From DASQBT01 sp963746955 (GTDB taxonomy: Bacteria > Pseudomonadota > Gammaproteobacteria > Burkholderiales > Thiobacillaceae): DNA of 64,000 nt. Every line of letters begins with the position of its first letter. Positions within the stretch are counted from its first letter, which is position 1. The stretch covers positions 1 through 64,000 of the forward strand of contig CAVVDR010000008.1 of the NCBI GenBank assembly GCA_963746955.1, written 5' to 3'. The translations under genes were made by a program, and so were the position numbers. The notes below the pieces were generated by a model, which saw only the letters and a program-made list of their open reading frames with translations, was not told the origin of the DNA and did no database searches. Below are positions 8,438 through 17,267 of this stretch, piece after piece.

Positions 8438-10384
8438 TTACAGCCCGAACAGCTTCCTGGTATCGAGGATGCTGACCCGCCCTGCGTGGCGCCGCACAGT
8501 TTCCACCATGTGCTGGGTGCCGCCAGGCCCAAGGCCGCCTTCACCATTCCACAGACCAATGAAACGCACCTTGTCGGGCCCATAGGCGAGCGCAGTGTAG
8601 AGCTGCCAGAGATTGTTGCGTTCGTAGGGATCGCGGCGCTTGGGCAGCGGGCCAAGTTCATCCGGCTGAATCCGAATCCGGGTCAGCGGCTGGTCCTTGA
8701 TGCGGTAGTAGCGGTCGACCCAGGCCTCGCCGGCAAAGGTGACCGAGGCCTGCAGAAACTCTGGCTCGTCGAACTGAAGGTGGAGAAGCAGCCGGCAGCC
8801 ACGCTGCAGGGCGGCCTCGGCGAACAGCGTATCGCCTCCGCAGGCGCCTCCGCAGATAGCCAGATCAGCCGCGTCCATGCCCAGTTCGTCGAGCTTGGCG
8901 GCAATGGCCTGCTCCGCAACCGTTTCCTTGTCGGCCGGGAAACGCGGCGCCTGCTCACGGTTTGCGGCGTCGATCATGTGACCCGAAAACAGGAACACCC
9001 GGCGCGGCGTCCACGGCGGTTCGAGGCCGGCAATTTCTTCTTCCAGCACGTTCAGCGCTGCGTTCACCTGCTCGGGCCGAAATTCGAGATCGCGCAGGAT
9101 GAGCAGTTGCTCGCGGCTCGAGTCCAGCGCAAACCAGTCCTTGTCAGCCACCGCCACAGCCTCGCGGTAGGCGGCTTCCACCCTGTCTTTCGGTCCGCGC
9201 AGCAACTCCAGTTCGGCCAGCGAGGCACGGGCCCAGTAGTCTTTCGGATCTCTCTCGCGCGCGGATAAACACGCCCATAGCACGCCGCCTTCCAGCTTGG
9301 CGAGGCTGATGGGATCGTGCGACTCGTGGCCGAGATGGGCCTGCAGATAGCGCAGCGTGCAGGCGTTTATGCCGGAGTAATAATGGGCCGGGTCCTGGGT
9401 GAATGCCTTCACGTACGGTTCGATGGCCTCGGCCAGAAGTGCCTGCTCGCGAGCGGCACCGGCGCGCATGTCTGCCGTGATCGCACCCGTCTTACGCCAA
9501 CGCGCAACCCATTCCTCCTTTTCCAGACGGCCCAGCAGACAGCGGCATTCGGGCGCGGCCTGATGGTCCTCGATGACGGCTTGCGCCCATTCCTTTGCCG
9601 CGTCGTGCTTGCCCAGCCGGCCCAGCAGAATGCTTTTCTGCTGGCGGCTCGTCAGGTCGGTGGAATCAAGCTCCAGTGCAGCATCGAACTGCTCCAGGGC
9701 CAGACCGTATTGCTCGATCTTCACCAGCGCATTGCCTGCGCAGTGCAGGGCTTCGAGGCGCAGCGCCCAGGTCGGCGTTTCCTCTGCCAGCACCAGCACG
9801 TCGCCAGGCCGATTACCTTTGCGCGCCACCTCCATGCGCTGGCGCCAGGCCGCGTAGGAATCACGGAACTCGTTATGGCCGCTGAGCAGCATGGCGCGCC
9901 AGTCAGGCTCCTGCAGGCCCTCGAGCAGATTGAACACCGGGCTGATGCGCCGCCCCTGCCAGGACTTCATGGTGGCCCTGGCCATCTCTGCCAGAGCAGC
10001 ACAATCCTGCTCAAGCTGCGCGGGATCAGGGACGCCGTCCTTGAGGTGGTAATGCAGCTTGCGGTCTGTATAGATATCGAAGGGCTGGTAGTCGCGTTCG
10101 CTTTGCACCAGCAGCACGCCGCGGGCGCGCAGCGCGTGCCGCACGCCCAATTCGTACCATACATTGGGATTGTCGATGCTGAGATCGACGACGACCAGGT
10201 CGGCCAGCAACAATTCCTGGAACATGTCGGCGCGGATATCGCCGGCGCGCTGTTCCTGGTCGGCGCGGAACACCTCAAAGCCGGCCGATTCGAGCCCCGG
10301 ACAAATATAGTCTGCGTAAACCCGGTTGAAGTCGATGCCCTGTTTCACTCCAAACGGCATCGCCACGAAGGTGTGCAGCAGCAT
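8438..10384 (-). CDS. Sensor-like protein: deoxyribosyltransferase/TIR-like N-terminus, TPR-S repeats, SLOG-like C-terminus
   Basis: A 648-residue protein and first gene of the minus-strand operon, with a GAAGGGGG ribosome-binding site. Residues 1-130 read as a Rossmann-like domain of the nucleoside 2-deoxyribosyltransferase/TIR-like class: HTFVAMPFG, RADQEQRAGDI, and LLADLVVVDLS followed by NPNVWYELG. The middle (about 190-430) is helical TPR material of the type annotated as TRAFs-binding/TPR-S. The C-terminal third has the SLOG-type signature FSGHMID, then GGACGGDTLFAEAAL and a following LLLHLQFDEPEF. These domain types are described in nucleotide-dependent bacterial conflict systems, where SLOG senses a nucleotide-derived ligand. 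I infer that it detects the trigger and recruits or activates the CHAT and caspase proteases downstream. Domain limits are approximate. Confidence 0.75.
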   Translation of the reverse strand: MLLHTFVAMPFGVKQGIDFNRVYADYICPGLESAGFEVFRADQEQRAGDIRADMFQELLLADLVVVDLSIDNPNVWYELGVRHALRARGVLLVQSERDYQPFDIYTDRKLHYHLKDGVPDPAQLEQDCAALAEMARATMKSWQGRRISPVFNLLEGLQEPDWRAMLLSGHNEFRDSYAAWRQRMEVARKGNRPGDVLVLAEETPTWALRLEALHCAGNALVKIEQYGLALEQFDAALELDSTDLTSRQQKSILLGRLGKHDAAKEWAQAVIEDHQAAPECRCLLGRLEKEEWVARWRKTGAITADMRAGAAREQALLAEAIEPYVKAFTQDPAHYYSGINACTLRYLQAHLGHESHDPISLAKLEGGVLWACLSARERDPKDYWARASLAELELLRGPKDRVEAAYREAVAVADKDWFALDSSREQLLILRDLEFRPEQVNAALNVLEEEIAGLEPPWTPRRVFLFSGHMIDAANREQAPRFPADKETVAEQAIAAKLDELGMDAADLAICGGACGGDTLFAEAALQRGCRLLLHLQFDEPEFLQASVTFAGEAWVDRYYRIKDQPLTRIRIQPDELGPLPKRRDPYERNNLWQLYTALAYGPDKVRFIGLWNGEGGLGPGGTQHMVETVRRHAGRVSILDTRKLFGL

Positions 10385-10515
10385 AGACCCCCTTCAAATA
10401 CTTTATTGTTCCTTAGTCCGCGCTGGCCCTGAGGCTTCCTGGATTAATGCGCCCACGCAAGCCATTATAGATACAATACCCCATGCAAAATACCACTGCC
10501 TACCAATCTCAGTCG

Positions 10516-11139
10516 ATGACGCTATGGGAAAACATAGTGGCTGACATCAAGGCGGAATACCTGTCCGAGACGCAGCGCTATCCTTGGATTATCGGATTCT
10601 CCGGCGGGAAGGACAGCACTCTTGTAGCCCAGGCTGTCCTTGATGCCATGCTCGCAGTGACCCCTTCCGACCGCACGCGTGAAGTGCATATGGTATCCAA
10701 TGACACCCTTGTCGAAAGCCCGTTGGTCATTGCCCACATGAGCATGGTGCAAAATCAGATTGGGGACGCAGCCCAAAACTTGGGGCTCCCGGTCACCGTA
10801 GTCACCACCCACCCAGAATTGGAAAAATCCTTCTGGGCGTTGCTTATTGGGAAGGGGTATCCGAGCCCCAACCGCTCCATGCGCTGGTGTACTGACCGCT
10901 TGAAAATTCAGCCAACCAGCACGTACATTCTCAACAATATTTCCAAGCATGGGGCAGCCATAGTGGTGCTCGGCGTGCGTAAAGACGAAAGCAATTTACG
11001 CCGTAATTCCATCGATAAATTCCAGAACATGGAAAACTCGAACCTGACCCCGCATTGGGTACCACATGTACGGCGTGCCAATACAAATGGTCCGTTCATC
11101 GTTACTTCGAACATTGCCCCTGCGCGCTATGCGCTTTGA
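10516..11139 (+). pseudogene. dndC: dndC fragment (DNA phosphorothioation PAPS-reductase-like enzyme), truncated
   Basis: The frame opens with MTLWENIVADIKAEYLSE and carries the PP-loop SGGKDST near residue 31 and the DndC hallmark MRWCTDRLKIQP. Homology is convincing to about 11055 (SNLTPH); after that the frame runs through unrelated sequence to a stop at 11139, giving about 207 residues where DndC has roughly 500. A better start than the ATG at 10483 is that at 10516, because TATAGATACAAT (10466-10477) looks like a -10 box that would lie only 5 bases before 10483. The distal Fe-S cysteines needed for sulfur transfer are absent and there is no dndB, dndD or dndE nearby, so this is almost certainly dead. 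AT-richer than its flanks. Confidence 0.8.
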
Positions 11140-11257
11140 TTTAAGTTCATTGATTCCGGATCAATCTATAACGGTTTGCCACATGGACATTCGCGTGTAG
11201 GGTGTGCGTATCCATGCGATGCAGGCACATTCAACAATCCACACGTCATAGACATAA

Positions 11258-12928
11258 ATGGATACGTTGACACTAAATTATTACGAAGAGAATGCTGCAT
11301 CACTATTTGACAAATATGAGTCTGTCGAAAGCGGTATTGCTGCATACTTTCAAGCCAGTTTCCCTATGGGCGGAACCATTGTAGATATTGGCGCAGGATC
11401 GGGACGTGACACTCGTAAGCTGTTGGAGCTTGGTTATGATGCCTATGGGGTAGAGCCGACAGAAGCATTTCGCAATCTGGCACAATCAAGACATTCTTCA
11501 CTCAAAGGCAGAATTTGGTCGGGCAGCCTTCCCCACTTAACGCTCCGTCATCAAGTCGACGGTCTTGTTTGCTCGGCAGTGCTCATGCATCTGCCAGAGA
11601 ACCAGCTATTCGACGCACTATTATCATTGCGTGATGCGCTCAAGATTCACGGGAGGCTATTGCTCTCAATCCCAAGTAATCGACCAGGGCTGGATGAAAA
11701 CTACCGTGATGGTGAACAGCGTTTATTTCAACCCATAGAGGCAAGTCGGATGTCTCTACTTGCCGAGCGGCTCGGGCTTCGACTGGTAAGCAGATGGGGG
11801 AATTTTGATACTTTGCATCGCCCGGATCATCACTGGACAACATTATTATTTGAAAAGATACGGTGCGCGGGAAGACCGCTTGACCGAATTGAAAGCATCC
11901 TAAATCGTGATCGAAAAGTTGCCACTTACAAGCTCGCGCTTCTCCGTGGACTTTGCGACCTTGCCGCAGCTGACGACAGTTCGGTGGATTGGTGCCAGCC
12001 CAAAGAGGTGGGCATTTCATTGGATAATCTCGCCGAACGCTGGCTCTTCTACTATTGGCCGTTGTTTGCTTCACCAGAGTTCATCCCGCAGATGCAGGCG
12101 GAAAGTTCCAACAGCACAAGGCTCGTTAAATTTCGCCCCAGTCTGACGCAGTTGATTGCACATTACTATGCCTTGGGTGGGCTGGACGCTTTCGCCCTTG
12201 ATTACAGATCCGGAAGACTCGGCCATCAAGCAAAGAATATCCTCGATTCAGTACTGAGAGACATCAGATCGGCCATTGTTCAAGGCCCTGTCACTCATGC
12301 CGAACAAGGCAGCATGTTCCGTTATGACCAGACAACACGCCGAGTTTATTGCGATGTTGAGCTATGGCAGGAATTCTGTCTGACTGGATACTGGATTCGC
12401 GATGCACTTTTGCTGCGCTGGACAGAATTGACCATTCGTTTCGCGCCTCATCTTTCGCGTGGGATCGTACTGGAGCAAGTGATTCGGGAGCCTGTGATAG
12501 ATCGAGAAGTGACGGTGGCGCGCCAGTGCTATTTAAAACAAGAAGGGTTGTGTTGCGTGTGGTCAGGCAAGTCCATTCAGCCTCAAACTTTGGCTGTTGA
12601 TCACGCGCTGCCTTTTGCGCTATGGCGAAATAACGACCTTTGGAATTTGTTGCCGTCGCACAAGGCCGTGAACGGACAAAAAAGCGATAAAGTTCCAAGC
12701 ACTGATCTGCTCACCAATCGCAGAGACGCGATTGTCTTTAATTGGAAAATTCTCCGGCAAGAGCAGCAGCAATTGTTCGAATTTGAGTTGAATCGGTTGC
12801 TAGGTGAAGTACATCCGACAGGATGGGAAAATCTACTCTTTGATTACCTTAAACGCAATTCAGAATATGGAGTATTCCTGCGCGGGATTCAATCTTGGGA
12901 TGGCTGTACCATTGACGAGAAGAACTGA
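11258..12928 (+). CDS. Class I SAM methyltransferase fused to HNH nuclease
   Basis: A 556-residue protein. Residues 1-200 form a class I methyltransferase: motif I VDIGAGSGRDTRKLLELG near 42-59, an acidic VEP, and a VCSAVLMHLPEN motif IV-like segment. Residues about 200-420 are helical with no recognised domain. Near 435-475 is an HNH-type segment: CVWSGKSI, then LAVDHALPF and NDLWNLLPSHKAVNGQKSDK, typical of the conserved DH and NLLP..HxxxNxxKxD pattern of restriction-like HNH nucleases. It sits just downstream of a dndC fragment in an AT-rich island, so a DNA modification/cleavage role in defence is a reasonable inference. No clear Shine-Dalgarno precedes the ATG at 11258. The stop abuts an IS relic, so the native C-terminus could have been altered. 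Confidence 0.75.
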   Translation: MDTLTLNYYEENAASLFDKYESVESGIAAYFQASFPMGGTIVDIGAGSGRDTRKLLELGYDAYGVEPTEAFRNLAQSRHSSLKGRIWSGSLPHLTLRHQVDGLVCSAVLMHLPENQLFDALLSLRDALKIHGRLLLSIPSNRPGLDENYRDGEQRLFQPIEASRMSLLAERLGLRLVSRWGNFDTLHRPDHHWTTLLFEKIRCAGRPLDRIESILNRDRKVATYKLALLRGLCDLAAADDSSVDWCQPKEVGISLDNLAERWLFYYWPLFASPEFIPQMQAESSNSTRLVKFRPSLTQLIAHYYALGGLDAFALDYRSGRLGHQAKNILDSVLRDIRSAIVQGPVTHAEQGSMFRYDQTTRRVYCDVELWQEFCLTGYWIRDALLLRWTELTIRFAPHLSRGIVLEQVIREPVIDREVTVARQCYLKQEGLCCVWSGKSIQPQTLAVDHALPFALWRNNDLWNLLPSHKAVNGQKSDKVPSTDLLTNRRDAIVFNWKILRQEQQQLFEFELNRLLGEVHPTGWENLLFDYLKRNSEYGVFLRGIQSWDGCTIDEKN

Positions 12929-12930
12929 CG

Positions 12931-13173
12931 GCCACCGAAGCCGAAATTGGCTTTGGCAAGGTCCGCTATCGGGACTTGTGGAAGAATGGCAACCGCCTGT
13001 TCGTGGTGGCAGCGCTCTCGAATCTGTTCATGGCCCGTAGGCACTTGTTCACACGTCCCTTAGCTCAGAATAGCCGCAATCAATTCAACTCGCGTTCGAT
13101 CAATAGTCGGTCTTTGGCTCACCCTGTCCATAAAGCCGAGCCATCGGGCAGTCCGCGCCAAGGACGAGCTTAA
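12931..13173 (+). mobile_element. IS5-family transposase C-terminal relic
   Basis: Three bases after the methyltransferase-HNH stop codon a new frame reads IGFGKVRYRDLWKNGNRLFV and then AALSNLFMARRHL, the C-terminal signature of IS5-family DDE transposases. The N-terminal and catalytic parts are absent and there is no start codon, so this is a relic whose 5' part was replaced by or joined to the upstream gene. The frame closes at 13173. I could not identify an intact terminal inverted repeat; the stretch to 13269 shows nothing else except the leader of the next gene. Confidence 0.65.
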
Positions 13174-13269
13174 TCTTCGTGATGCAGGACTGTTCAGGCG
13201 GAAGCAGTCAAGCCATGCATCGGAGAATCAAACCTATCAGCAGGCACACATCCTGCTTTTGTTAAGGTC

Positions 13270-14739
13270 ATGGACTCTCCTTCAGTACCTCTGCCGCTGG
13301 ACGGCTATCTGGATAACCAGGCCTATGACGAACTGATCGGCCCTGACGGCATGCCCCGTCCGGCGGCCAAGCCGTTGTTCGACTACCTGGCGCAACTCAA
13401 GCCTGACGATCTGGAGGCGCGCCGCAAGGCGGTCGATGCGGCCATCATGACCATGGGCATCACCTTCACGGTATACAGCGATGGAGCCAATATCGACCGC
13501 GTCTGGCCGTTCGACATCATCCCGCGCATCATGGCCCGATCCGAATGGACACGCATCGAAGCCGGCCTCAAGCAGCGCTTGACTGCACTCAATCTGTTCA
13601 TCAACGACCTCTACAACGAACAGCGCATCGTGCGCGACAAGGTCTTCCCGATTGAGGTACTGGCCGGCTCGAAAAATTTCCGCACCCAGTGCCAGGGCAT
13701 CACGCCCCGTTTTGGGGTGTGGGCGCACATTTGCGGCACCGACCTGGTGCGAGACAAGGACGGAACGCTTTATGTCCTGGAGGACAATCTCCGTGTGCCG
13801 TCAGGAGTCTCCTACATGCTGGAGAACCGGCATGTCATGAAGCGCCTGTTTCCGGAAGTCTTTCAGACCTGTTCCATCCTGCCGGTGGACGACTACCCTG
13901 CCCGGCTGTACGACACCCTGGCAGCGCTGTCGCCGCGCGAGAATGCCCGTCCGGTCGTGGCCGTGCTGACCCCGGGCATCTACAACTCCGCGTATTTCGA
14001 GCACAGCTATCTTGCCCAGCAGATGGGTGCCTATCTGGTGGAAGGCTCCGACCTGGTGGTGGGAGAGGATGACCGCGTTTACCTGAAAACCGTCTCCGGC
14101 CTGACCCAGGTGGATGTGATTTACCGGCGCATCGACGATGACTTTCTCGACCCGGAAGCCTTCCGGCCCGATTCAGCCCTGGGCGTGCGCGGCCTGATGC
14201 GGGCCTGGCGCCACGGCAAGGTGGGCATAGCGAATGCGCCAGGCGCAGGGGTGGCAGACGACAAGGTGGTCTACACCTTCGTGCCGAAAATAATCAAGTA
14301 CTATCTGGACGAGGATCCCATCATCCCCAATGTGCCCAGCTATCTGTGCATGATCGAAGACGAGCGCCAGTATGTCCTGGCCAATCTGGACAAACTGGTG
14401 GTCAAGCCTGCCAATGAATCCGGCGGCTACGGCATGCTGATGGGACCGAGCGCGAGCACCTCGGAGCGGGACAAGTTCGCCGCGCTGATCCGCGAGAATC
14501 CGCGCAACTACATGGCCCAGCCCACCCTCAACATTTCCACCGCCCCCACCCTGGCAGGCAACCAGCTTGTGCCGCGCCACCTGGACCTGCGTCCCTTCGT
14601 GTTGCAGTCCGACAAGCACTATGCCACCACCGGCGGGCTGACCCGGGTCGCGCTGGTGGAAGGTTCGCTGGTGGTCAACTCGTCCCAGGGCGGCGGCAGC
14701 AAGGACACCTGGATCGTCGATCTGGATGGGGATGCCTGA
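13270..14739 (+). CDS. Circularly permuted ATP-grasp protein (DUF404/DUF407 type)
   Basis: A 489-residue protein in the size range of circularly permuted ATP-grasp proteins. Typical segments: the N-terminal YDELIGPDGMPRPAAKPLF, GITFTVYSDGANIDRVWPFD, LYVLEDNLRVPSGVSYMLENR, VAVLTPGIYNSAYFEHSYLA and LDKLVVKPANESGGYGMLMG (the Lys and Gly-rich nucleotide loop), ending SSQGGGSKDTW. ATP-grasp enzymes ligate a carboxylate to an amine or thiol through an acyl-phosphate; the substrate of this family is unknown. It is the first of three genes, and its TGA overlaps the next ATG (TGATG). In many bacteria it pairs with an alpha-E protein and a transglutaminase-like protein, a set proposed to make or process a peptide; here no transglutaminase is present and a VOC-like protein follows. 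Confidence 0.9.
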   Translation: MDSPSVPLPLDGYLDNQAYDELIGPDGMPRPAAKPLFDYLAQLKPDDLEARRKAVDAAIMTMGITFTVYSDGANIDRVWPFDIIPRIMARSEWTRIEAGLKQRLTALNLFINDLYNEQRIVRDKVFPIEVLAGSKNFRTQCQGITPRFGVWAHICGTDLVRDKDGTLYVLEDNLRVPSGVSYMLENRHVMKRLFPEVFQTCSILPVDDYPARLYDTLAALSPRENARPVVAVLTPGIYNSAYFEHSYLAQQMGAYLVEGSDLVVGEDDRVYLKTVSGLTQVDVIYRRIDDDFLDPEAFRPDSALGVRGLMRAWRHGKVGIANAPGAGVADDKVVYTFVPKIIKYYLDEDPIIPNVPSYLCMIEDERQYVLANLDKLVVKPANESGGYGMLMGPSASTSERDKFAALIRENPRNYMAQPTLNISTAPTLAGNQLVPRHLDLRPFVLQSDKHYATTGGLTRVALVEGSLVVNSSQGGGSKDTWIVDLDGDA

Positions 14740-15707
14740 TGCTATCCCGCGTTGCTGAAAGCCTTTACTGGATGACCCGTTATCTGGAACGTGCGGAGAA
14801 CACCGCGCGGCTGATCAACGGCACCAGCCAGGTTGTGCTGGATTTGCCCAGGGGAGCCTCTTTCAGTTGGAACAACCTGGTCAGCGTGGTTGGCCTGGAT
14901 GAACTATTCCATGAATCTTATGCGCAGGCGGATGAGAATTCGGTCATACGCTTTCTTATTCTGGACGCGCGCAATCCGAGTTCCATCTTGTGCTGCATCC
15001 AGAATGCGCGGGAAAACACCCGGACATTCCGCGAGGTACTGCCCGCGGAAAGCTGGGAGCGCATCAACAGTCTGTATCTTTTTCTGGAGCGCAACGCTGC
15101 GAGAGCCACCCAGGGACGATTGGCGCGGTATGACGTCCTCAACGAGGTGATCGAGCGGCGTCAGTCGATCATCGGGCTGTTGATGGGGTCCATGAGCATG
15201 GATCTGGCCTACCAGTTCATCAGGCTGGGGCGCAATCTGGAGCGCGCCGACATGAGCACCCGGATCATCGATGTAAACTCGGCCGTACTGCTGCCCAGGG
15301 AGGGCAGCACCGAAGCCGAAGTGGAGCGCCTCTGGATGGCCACACTGAATGCGTTGTCGGCCTACCAGATGTACCGCCGGCATGTTTCCGTACACGTGCG
15401 CGGACGCCAGGTGCTGGATTTTGTGCTCAAGGATCCGCTGTTTCCGCGCACCGTCCATTGTTGCCTGAACGAACTGGAGAGTTGCGTCAAGGCCCTGCCC
15501 AACCACGCCCTGCCCTTGCAAGCCGTCCATGACGCCCGCCAGCGCCTGCTCGACACGCATTTCGATACCATCAAGCTCGATGTCCTGCATGAAAGCCTGG
15601 ACCAGGTCGAGGCTGATCTCGGCGCCATCCACCAGGCGGTGTCCAAGCAGTATTTTCATCTCTATCAAGATCAGAGCCTGCAAAGTCAGGCCGCCTCGCA
15701 GGCATGA
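14739..15707 (+). CDS. Alpha-E domain protein (DUF403)
   Basis: A 322-residue all-helical protein. The opening MLSRVAESLYWMTRYLERAE, with NTARLI soon after, is diagnostic for the alpha-E family, as are LGRNLERADMSTRIIDVN near 165-182 and the His/Arg-rich YRRHVSVHVRGRQVLDFVL. The family is the standard partner of circularly permuted ATP-grasp proteins and has no established biochemical activity. Translation is coupled to its neighbours: it shares TGATG with the ATP-grasp gene and its last codons overlap the start of the VOC-like gene by 4 bases. Length is normal and no disruption is visible. Confidence 0.9.
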   Translation: MLSRVAESLYWMTRYLERAENTARLINGTSQVVLDLPRGASFSWNNLVSVVGLDELFHESYAQADENSVIRFLILDARNPSSILCCIQNARENTRTFREVLPAESWERINSLYLFLERNAARATQGRLARYDVLNEVIERRQSIIGLLMGSMSMDLAYQFIRLGRNLERADMSTRIIDVNSAVLLPREGSTEAEVERLWMATLNALSAYQMYRRHVSVHVRGRQVLDFVLKDPLFPRTVHCCLNELESCVKALPNHALPLQAVHDARQRLLDTHFDTIKLDVLHESLDQVEADLGAIHQAVSKQYFHLYQDQSLQSQAASQA

Positions 15708-16939
15708 CCCGATCTCTCGGCTTTGCGCGCTACGGCGACAAGCAGAACTCCCCCTTCTTCGAGGACTTCCTTGGCAGGCTGCTGGAGGAGCGCGACCAGA
15801 TCGGCTTAAGCGATGCGATCCGCCAGATCGATGCGCTGATGATCACCGTCGAGCCCGGCAACTCGCTGGCCTATGTGGGCGAGATCTGCCTGATGACCCC
15901 CTACCATTATCTGGTCACGCTGGAGTCGGAGTCCCACCTCACACACATCCTGCGCATCGACATGAGCGCGCCCGATATTCTGGTGCGCGAAGTGAAGGAC
16001 CCCAACACGCGCGGCATATTCCGCAGCCTCAATGAGGTCTATCCGATCGGCGCCAGCAAGCCGAATTCGCGCTACATGGGCGAAGTACTGCGGGTTGAAA
16101 ACCTGCACGATGTGGCAGAGATGCAAAAGTCGCGCGACGTGCGCTTCTTCAACCAGGAACAGGTGCGCAAGCTGGAATTGCCGGGCAACATGGCCATCGT
16201 CAAGCCCAGCCCCTACACCCACAACATCGTCGGCTACTGGGAACGGCCGGAATCCCACATACGCATCTATGCGCTTGGACTGTCATCGATTCGCGACGAC
16301 ATCAACCGCGCCTATCAGGATGCCAAGGAAACCCAGGCCAGGCTTGGCATCGACACGCTGCTGCTGCCCATCGACCACCTCGCCACGCGGGTCTACAGTC
16401 AAAATCGCGAAGCGGCAATCCTGGAATACTTGACCCTGAGCAGCTATTACTACTGGGGCTCCTACGACATTGCTGCGCAGAACTCTTCGACCAATGTCAC
16501 CAAGAGCGTGCACCACGCCAACGAACTGGAATCACCGGCCAAGGTGTTTACCGCTGCCAACCATCCCTATTTTGTCAATCACCTGCTCAAGCTCCCCTCC
16601 CCCACCGAGCAGTTCGTGCGCAATTTCGGCCCGCGCCTGCATCACATTGCGGTGGCCGTGCGCGATGGCGAAACCGCCGGTGCAGCCAACATAGACCATG
16701 TAGTAAACAGCCTGCGCAACTGCGGCCAGGATTTCCTCCTCGATGTGATCGGGTCCAGGGAAGAAGGTCTCAAGCAGGTCTTCTCCAGTGCCTCGGAATA
16801 TTCTTCGCTGATTGTCGAATATGTACAGCGCTTCGGCGACTTCCAAGGCTTCTTCACCAAGCAGAATGTCGCCAACCTCACCCACGCCGCCGGGGTGGAG
16901 GAAAGCCTGCAAATGCTTGAGGCCGAAGCCGGAAGCTAG
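15704..16939 (+). CDS. HPPD/VOC-like protein coupled to the ATP-grasp/alpha-E operon
   Basis: A 411-residue protein. The second half reads like a vicinal-oxygen-chelate fold related to 4-hydroxyphenylpyruvate dioxygenase: candidate metal ligands are His225 in LPIDHLATRV, His313 or His314 in RLHHIAVAV and Glu372 in LIVEYVQRF, the last followed by the GDFQGFF segment expected at the HPPD C-terminus. The first half could be the degenerate partner domain, as in HPPD. The start overlaps the alpha-E gene by 4 bases, so it is a true operon member. True HPPD is shorter (about 350) and better conserved, so the substrate is probably different. The assignment rests on the ligand pattern and should be treated as tentative. 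Confidence 0.5.
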   Translation: MTRSLGFARYGDKQNSPFFEDFLGRLLEERDQIGLSDAIRQIDALMITVEPGNSLAYVGEICLMTPYHYLVTLESESHLTHILRIDMSAPDILVREVKDPNTRGIFRSLNEVYPIGASKPNSRYMGEVLRVENLHDVAEMQKSRDVRFFNQEQVRKLELPGNMAIVKPSPYTHNIVGYWERPESHIRIYALGLSSIRDDINRAYQDAKETQARLGIDTLLLPIDHLATRVYSQNREAAILEYLTLSSYYYWGSYDIAAQNSSTNVTKSVHHANELESPAKVFTAANHPYFVNHLLKLPSPTEQFVRNFGPRLHHIAVAVRDGETAGAANIDHVVNSLRNCGQDFLLDVIGSREEGLKQVFSSASEYSSLIVEYVQRFGDFQGFFTKQNVANLTHAAGVEESLQMLEAEAGS

Positions 16940-17267
16940 GTCCGACTGATCAAGACGCGGGAACATTCATGCTCTGCGTTGACTCCATAACCATCGTCCG
17001 CCGCGGGATCCACTCCGGGCGCCAAACAGGTCATTAATCAATGCCGGGACTCACGCCGTTGCGCGCCGTGGCCGGCCTTGGTCATCGCATGCATGCCATC
17101 AACCGGGTAAAGTTATGGACGGTCGGCGCCGCTGATGGAGGATTACCCGTTACCATACGCGGGTTTCATGCTGGGGTAAGCTAGCGGGACATAGCCTTCG
17201 CATGTGACAGCGGACATCGACCACCGCCAGTTGGCCGGATCTCATTCAAGCCTTGGAATCAAGCTCT
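16940..17267 (+). other. Intergenic region, no gene seen
   Basis: A GC-rich spacer of about 330 bases between the VOC-like gene and the acetyltransferase gene. No reading frame here has coding character, and I see no convincing promoter, tRNA or hairpin with a T-tract. It probably contains the promoter of the acetyltransferase gene. Confidence 0.4.

Noticed and set aside
10516..12928. Functional Dnd phosphorothioation system
   Set aside because: DndC is less than half length and dndA, B, D and E are missing.
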